Shown here in pieces: positions 5,938 to 7,916 of a DNA stretch of 7,916 nt (position 1 is the first letter of the stretch; every line of letters starts with the position of its first letter). A model generated the notes under the pieces. The model made no database searches. It was not told the DNA's origin and worked only from the letters and a program-made list of their open reading frames with translations. A program made the position numbers and the translations under genes. Origin of the DNA: Frankiales bacterium (lineage in GTDB: Bacteria; Actinomycetota; Actinomycetes; Mycobacteriales; SCTD01); NCBI GenBank assembly GCA_025464795.1, contig JAODNB010000273.1, positions 1 to 7,916 on the forward strand, written 5' to 3'.

Positions 5938-6783
5938 CTAACGGTCCGGCGCCCCAGGCGCGCGGGGGATCACCAGGAGGTCGTTCATCGACCCGGAGCG
6001 GAACTCCCGGACCTCGACGGTGGAGAAGCCTTCGCCCTGGACGAGGGACTGCGCCTCCTCCGACCACCTGGGCAGCGTCTCGCGGTCGAGCTCGACGCGT
6101 GCGGCGTCGTTGCCGAGGTCGCGGACTCGGACATCCGTCGGGGCGAGCAGCGCCCGGAGCGCCGTCTCCGCGCGGTCGACGCGAGCGAGGCCGGAGGGCG
6201 TGACCGCGATGCCGTAGGCGATGCGGGACGCGAGGCAGGCCAGGGCGGGCTTCTCGGCGGTGTCCAGCCCCCAGCGCCTCGAGGCCTCCCGGACCTGGGC
6301 CTTGGTGAGGCCGGCGTCCAGCAGAGGTGTCACCGCGCCCCGGTCGTTGGCAGCGCGGATGCCGGGGCGGAAGCCCGCGACGGCGTCGTCGGCGTTCGTC
6401 CCGGTCGCGACGCGCGCGAGCTCGAGGGCGGCAGCCAGCGGGCGGAGGGTGTCGAGCAAGGTGGCCTTGCAGTGGAAGCAGCGGTCGGCACCGTTCGCGA
6501 CATAGCCCGCACGCTCCAGCTCGTGCGTCTGCGGCGTGACGTGCCGGACCCCCAAGGAGGTCGCGAAGGCGACGGCCGCTGGTAGCTCTTCCTGAGCGAG
6601 GCTCGGGCTCACGGCAGTGGCCGCCACGACGTTCTCCGGACCCAGGGCTCGGGAAGCTGCAGCCAGCAGGAAGGCGCTGTCCGCCCCGCCGGAGAAGGCG
6701 ACCAGCAGGCTTCCGTGGGACCTCAGGCCGGCGTCGAGTGCCTCCAGCCGGGACTGCAGGGGGCTGTCCACGGCGACGTCCAT
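5938..6783 (-). CDS. larE: LarE-type ATP-dependent sacrificial sulfur transferase
   Basis: This is a 281-residue PP-loop ATP pyrophosphatase of the LarE family. LarE adenylates pyridinium-3,5-biscarboxylic acid mononucleotide and transfers sulfur from its own cysteine or an iron-sulfur cluster during synthesis of the nickel-pincer cofactor of lactate racemase. Visible motifs are the PP-loop S31-G-G-A-D-S36, the R-C-F-H-C-K block (C102, C105), GTNADD (128-133), FRPG (138-141), and ACLASR with C183, which I align with the sacrificial Cys176 of Lactobacillus plantarum LarE. The C-terminal domain keeps VRVRDLG and ARVELD. The ATG at 6783 follows TATCGT by 7 nt, suggesting a leaderless mRNA. No larA, larB or larC is in the window, so it may serve a cofactor made elsewhere in the genome or a different sulfur-transfer substrate. 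Family confident, pathway uncertain. Confidence 0.9.
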   Translation of the reverse strand: MDVAVDSPLQSRLEALDAGLRSHGSLLVAFSGGADSAFLLAAASRALGPENVVAATAVSPSLAQEELPAAVAFATSLGVRHVTPQTHELERAGYVANGADRCFHCKATLLDTLRPLAAALELARVATGTNADDAVAGFRPGIRAANDRGAVTPLLDAGLTKAQVREASRRWGLDTAEKPALACLASRIAYGIAVTPSGLARVDRAETALRALLAPTDVRVRDLGNDAARVELDRETLPRWSEEAQSLVQGEGFSTVEVREFRSGSMNDLLVIPRAPGAPDR

Positions 6784-6790
6784 GTACCTG

Positions 6791-6796
6791 ACGATA
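6791..6796 (-). promoter_or_regulatory. Candidate -10 box of larE
   Basis: TATCGT on the minus strand is 7 nt before the larE ATG at 6783, lying between the microprotein stop (6803) and larE. It matches TANNNT and predicts a leaderless transcript. The -35 region is not convincing, and read-through from the microprotein gene is also possible. Confidence 0.45.
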
Positions 6797-6802
6797 GGCG
6801 GC

Positions 6803-6967
6803 TCAGCCCTCGCCTTCCTGCAGCTCCTGCCCGGGACCCGCAGGCCTGTCCAGGCCCAGCTCCAGAGGTGCGGCGTTGCCGTGGTCGACCGGTGGCTTCG
6901 CCGGTGGGGACTGTGGTGGCTCGCGGGTGGAGTCGACGCCTTCGGGCTCTACGAGGTCTTTGCTCAT
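6803..6967 (-). CDS. Proline-rich acidic 54-residue microprotein
   Basis: This 55-codon frame has ATG at 6967 and TGA at 6803. The product begins MSKDLVEPEGVDSTREPP, has a proline cluster (PPQSPPAKPPV, residues 17-27), and ends in an acidic GQELQEGEG tail. It has 10 prolines, no cysteine and no transmembrane segment, so it is probably disordered. I do not recognise a family. Support for a real gene is a near-ideal Shine-Dalgarno (AGGAGGG, 6978-6972) with a 4-nt spacer, placement in an otherwise empty interval, and a compact 19-nt gap to larE on the same strand. It is divergent from the helicase-associated gene, 66 bp away. It could be co-transcribed with larE. Without homologs, coding status rests mainly on the ribosome-binding site. 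Confidence 0.6.
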   Translation of the reverse strand: MSKDLVEPEGVDSTREPPQSPPAKPPVDHGNAAPLELGLDRPAGPGQELQEGEG

Positions 6968-6971
6968 GCCG

Positions 6972-6978
6972 CCCTCCT
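6972..6978 (-). promoter_or_regulatory. Strong Shine-Dalgarno of the microprotein
   Basis: AGGAGGG on the minus strand, followed by CGGC and the ATG at 6967. It is the best ribosome-binding site in the window and the main reason to believe the 54-residue frame is translated. Confidence 0.7.
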
Positions 6979-7020
6979 ACCCCGCTCGAGCGCCGGCACG
7001 CGGCTGTTGGCGAGGGCGAC

Positions 7021-7026
7021 TACCGT
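7021..7026 (+). promoter_or_regulatory. Candidate -10 box of the helicase-associated gene
   Basis: TACCGT ends 7 nt before the ATG at 7034, matching TANNNT with a leaderless start. A GTG at 7025 is in frame three codons upstream but overlaps this box and is less likely as the start. No good -35 is visible. Confidence 0.45.
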
Positions 7027-7033
7027 GGATCGG

Positions 7034-7916
7034 ATGCCCACCCCTCCGGCGACGAGCTCCCCGCGAAGCCTCGCGGATGCTCTACGGGCCTGGCCGGACG
7101 ACCGGCTGGCCCGGCTGCTGCAGGCGCGGCCGGACCTGGCCACGCCCGTGCCCCCGGACCTCGGCATCCTCGCTGCCCGCGCCGCGGTGCGGCTGTCGGT
7201 GCTGCGGGTGCTCGACACCCTCGACGCCTACCGGCTCGCGGTGCTCGAGCTGCTGGCTGTGCGCGACGCGGCCATGTCGCTGGACGAGCTCGTGCGGCTC
7301 GCGGGCAAGGAGGCGCCCCAGGCGGTGGCGTCCCTGCAGGACCACGCCCTGGTGTGGGGCGACGACGAGGCCCTGCACGTCGTGAGCAGCGTCCGGGACG
7401 TCCTCAGCTCCGCGGGGCTCGGACGGTCCGTGGCCACCCTGCTCAGCCAGCACAACGGCAAGCGGCTCGCCTCCCTCGAGGAGCACCTCGGCGTCAAGGG
7501 CATGGACCAGGTGCTAGCACGGCTCACCGAGCCGCCGCAGCTCCAGGCCCTGCTCCAGGAGTGCAGCGACGGAGCGCTGGCCGTCCTGGAGAAGCTGTCG
7601 GTGGGACCGCCCTACGGGAAGGTCCGCGACGCCCAACGCCTGACCCAGCCCGGTGACGAGTTGAGCCCGATCGGCTGGCTCCTCGCCCACGGGCTCCTCG
7701 TGGCCATCGACGACGACACCGTCGAGCTGCCCCGCGAGGTCGCTCTCCAGCTCCGCGGCTCCGGCGGCATCACCACCTCGGCCCTGCAGCCGGCGCTCGA
7801 GACCACGAAGCTCGGCGCGGCGCAGGTCGACCGCGCAGCCGCTCACGAGGCCGCAGACGTGGTGGCCAAGGTCGAGGCGATGCTCGAGTCGTGGTCGGAG
7901 GACCCGCCGTCGGTGC
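7034..7916 (+). CDS. Helicase-associated (XPB/Ssl2-like, Rv0862c-type) protein, N-terminal part
   Basis: The first 294 residues of a larger protein run off the right edge. The sequence resembles the long actinobacterial proteins annotated as helicase C-terminal or XPB/Ssl2-like helicase-associated (about 700-850 residues; Rv0862c in M. tuberculosis, from memory). Visible family features are SLADALRAWPDDRLARLLQ, ARPDLATPVPPDLGILAARA, the SVLRVLDTLDAYRLAVLELL helix pair, and repeated winged-helix-like units (for example YGKVRDAQRLTQ...PIGWLLAHGLL). No Walker motifs are in this part, and none would be expected here. In relatives the gene usually precedes an XPB-type DNA repair helicase, so such a gene is predicted just past the right edge. 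A role in DNA repair or remodelling is inferred from that association. The start is ATG 7034, 7 nt after TACCGT, with no Shine-Dalgarno. Confidence 0.82.
   Translation, partial: MPTPPATSSPRSLADALRAWPDDRLARLLQARPDLATPVPPDLGILAARAAVRLSVLRVLDTLDAYRLAVLELLAVRDAAMSLDELVRLAGKEAPQAVASLQDHALVWGDDEALHVVSSVRDVLSSAGLGRSVATLLSQHNGKRLASLEEHLGVKGMDQVLARLTEPPQLQALLQECSDGALAVLEKLSVGPPYGKVRDAQRLTQPGDELSPIGWLLAHGLLVAIDDDTVELPREVALQLRGSGGITTSALQPALETTKLGAAQVDRAAAHEAADVVAKVEAMLESWSEDPPSV

Noticed and set aside
5939..5965. GC-rich hairpin at the end of larE as a terminator
   Set aside because: GGCGCC/GCGC pieces can pair in several weak ways, with no T-run; this is normal for coding DNA of this composition.
6715..7656. 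313-codon plus-strand open frame
   Set aside because: It overlaps larE's 5' end, the microprotein and the helicase-associated gene in another frame, and its product is low-complexity Arg/Gly/Pro/Ala.
1..7916. Mobile element, phage, CRISPR or toxin-antitoxin system
   Set aside because: I saw no transposase, integrase, spaced direct repeats, terminal repeats or toxin-like small pair. Composition is even throughout and the genes are mostly conserved actinobacterial families.

Overview
The window is GC-rich with strong G/C third-position bias. Nearly every gene has its closest recognisable relatives in Actinobacteria (DUF2530, DUF3027, a cold-shock protein with a C-terminal extension, a helicase-associated protein of the Rv0862c type). 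I read it as chromosomal DNA of a high-GC actinomycete. I cannot place the genus. There is no sign of phage, IS element, CRISPR, tRNA or rRNA, and no stretch over 300 bases lacks a gene.

Left part (1-3359): an MFS drug/metabolite exporter that runs off the left edge is translationally coupled (ATGA overlap) to a MarR repressor, both on the minus strand. The repressor's promoter is covered by a perfect 10+10 bp inverted repeat, which looks like an autoregulatory operator. Just upstream, also on the minus strand, is an NCS2/AzgA-type purine permease. Divergent from it is a small two-helix membrane protein (DUF2530). Their start codons are about 25 bp apart and share overlapping -10 elements.

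Middle part (3372-5898): a minus-strand run of an amidohydrolase-2 family enzyme, a DUF3027 protein with a Cys/His cluster, and a cold-shock-domain protein with a helical tail. The cold-shock gene and DUF3027 are 7 nt apart and look like one translational unit, with DUF3027's Shine-Dalgarno overlapping the cold-shock stop codon.

Right part (5938-7916): a minus-strand LarE-type sacrificial sulfur transferase with none of its usual lar partners in the window. Upstream of it is an unlisted 54-codon proline-rich microprotein with a near-perfect Shine-Dalgarno. Diverging to the right is the N-terminal 294 residues of a helicase-associated (XPB-like operon) protein.

Across the window, six start codons sit 6-8 nt downstream of a TANNNT -10 box, the arrangement expected for leaderless mRNAs. 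Only two genes (DUF3027 and the microprotein) have a clear Shine-Dalgarno. Most of the window is conserved actinobacterial housekeeping or efflux DNA. The least understood parts are the csp-DUF3027 pair, the solitary LarE, the microprotein and the two compact promoter arrangements.
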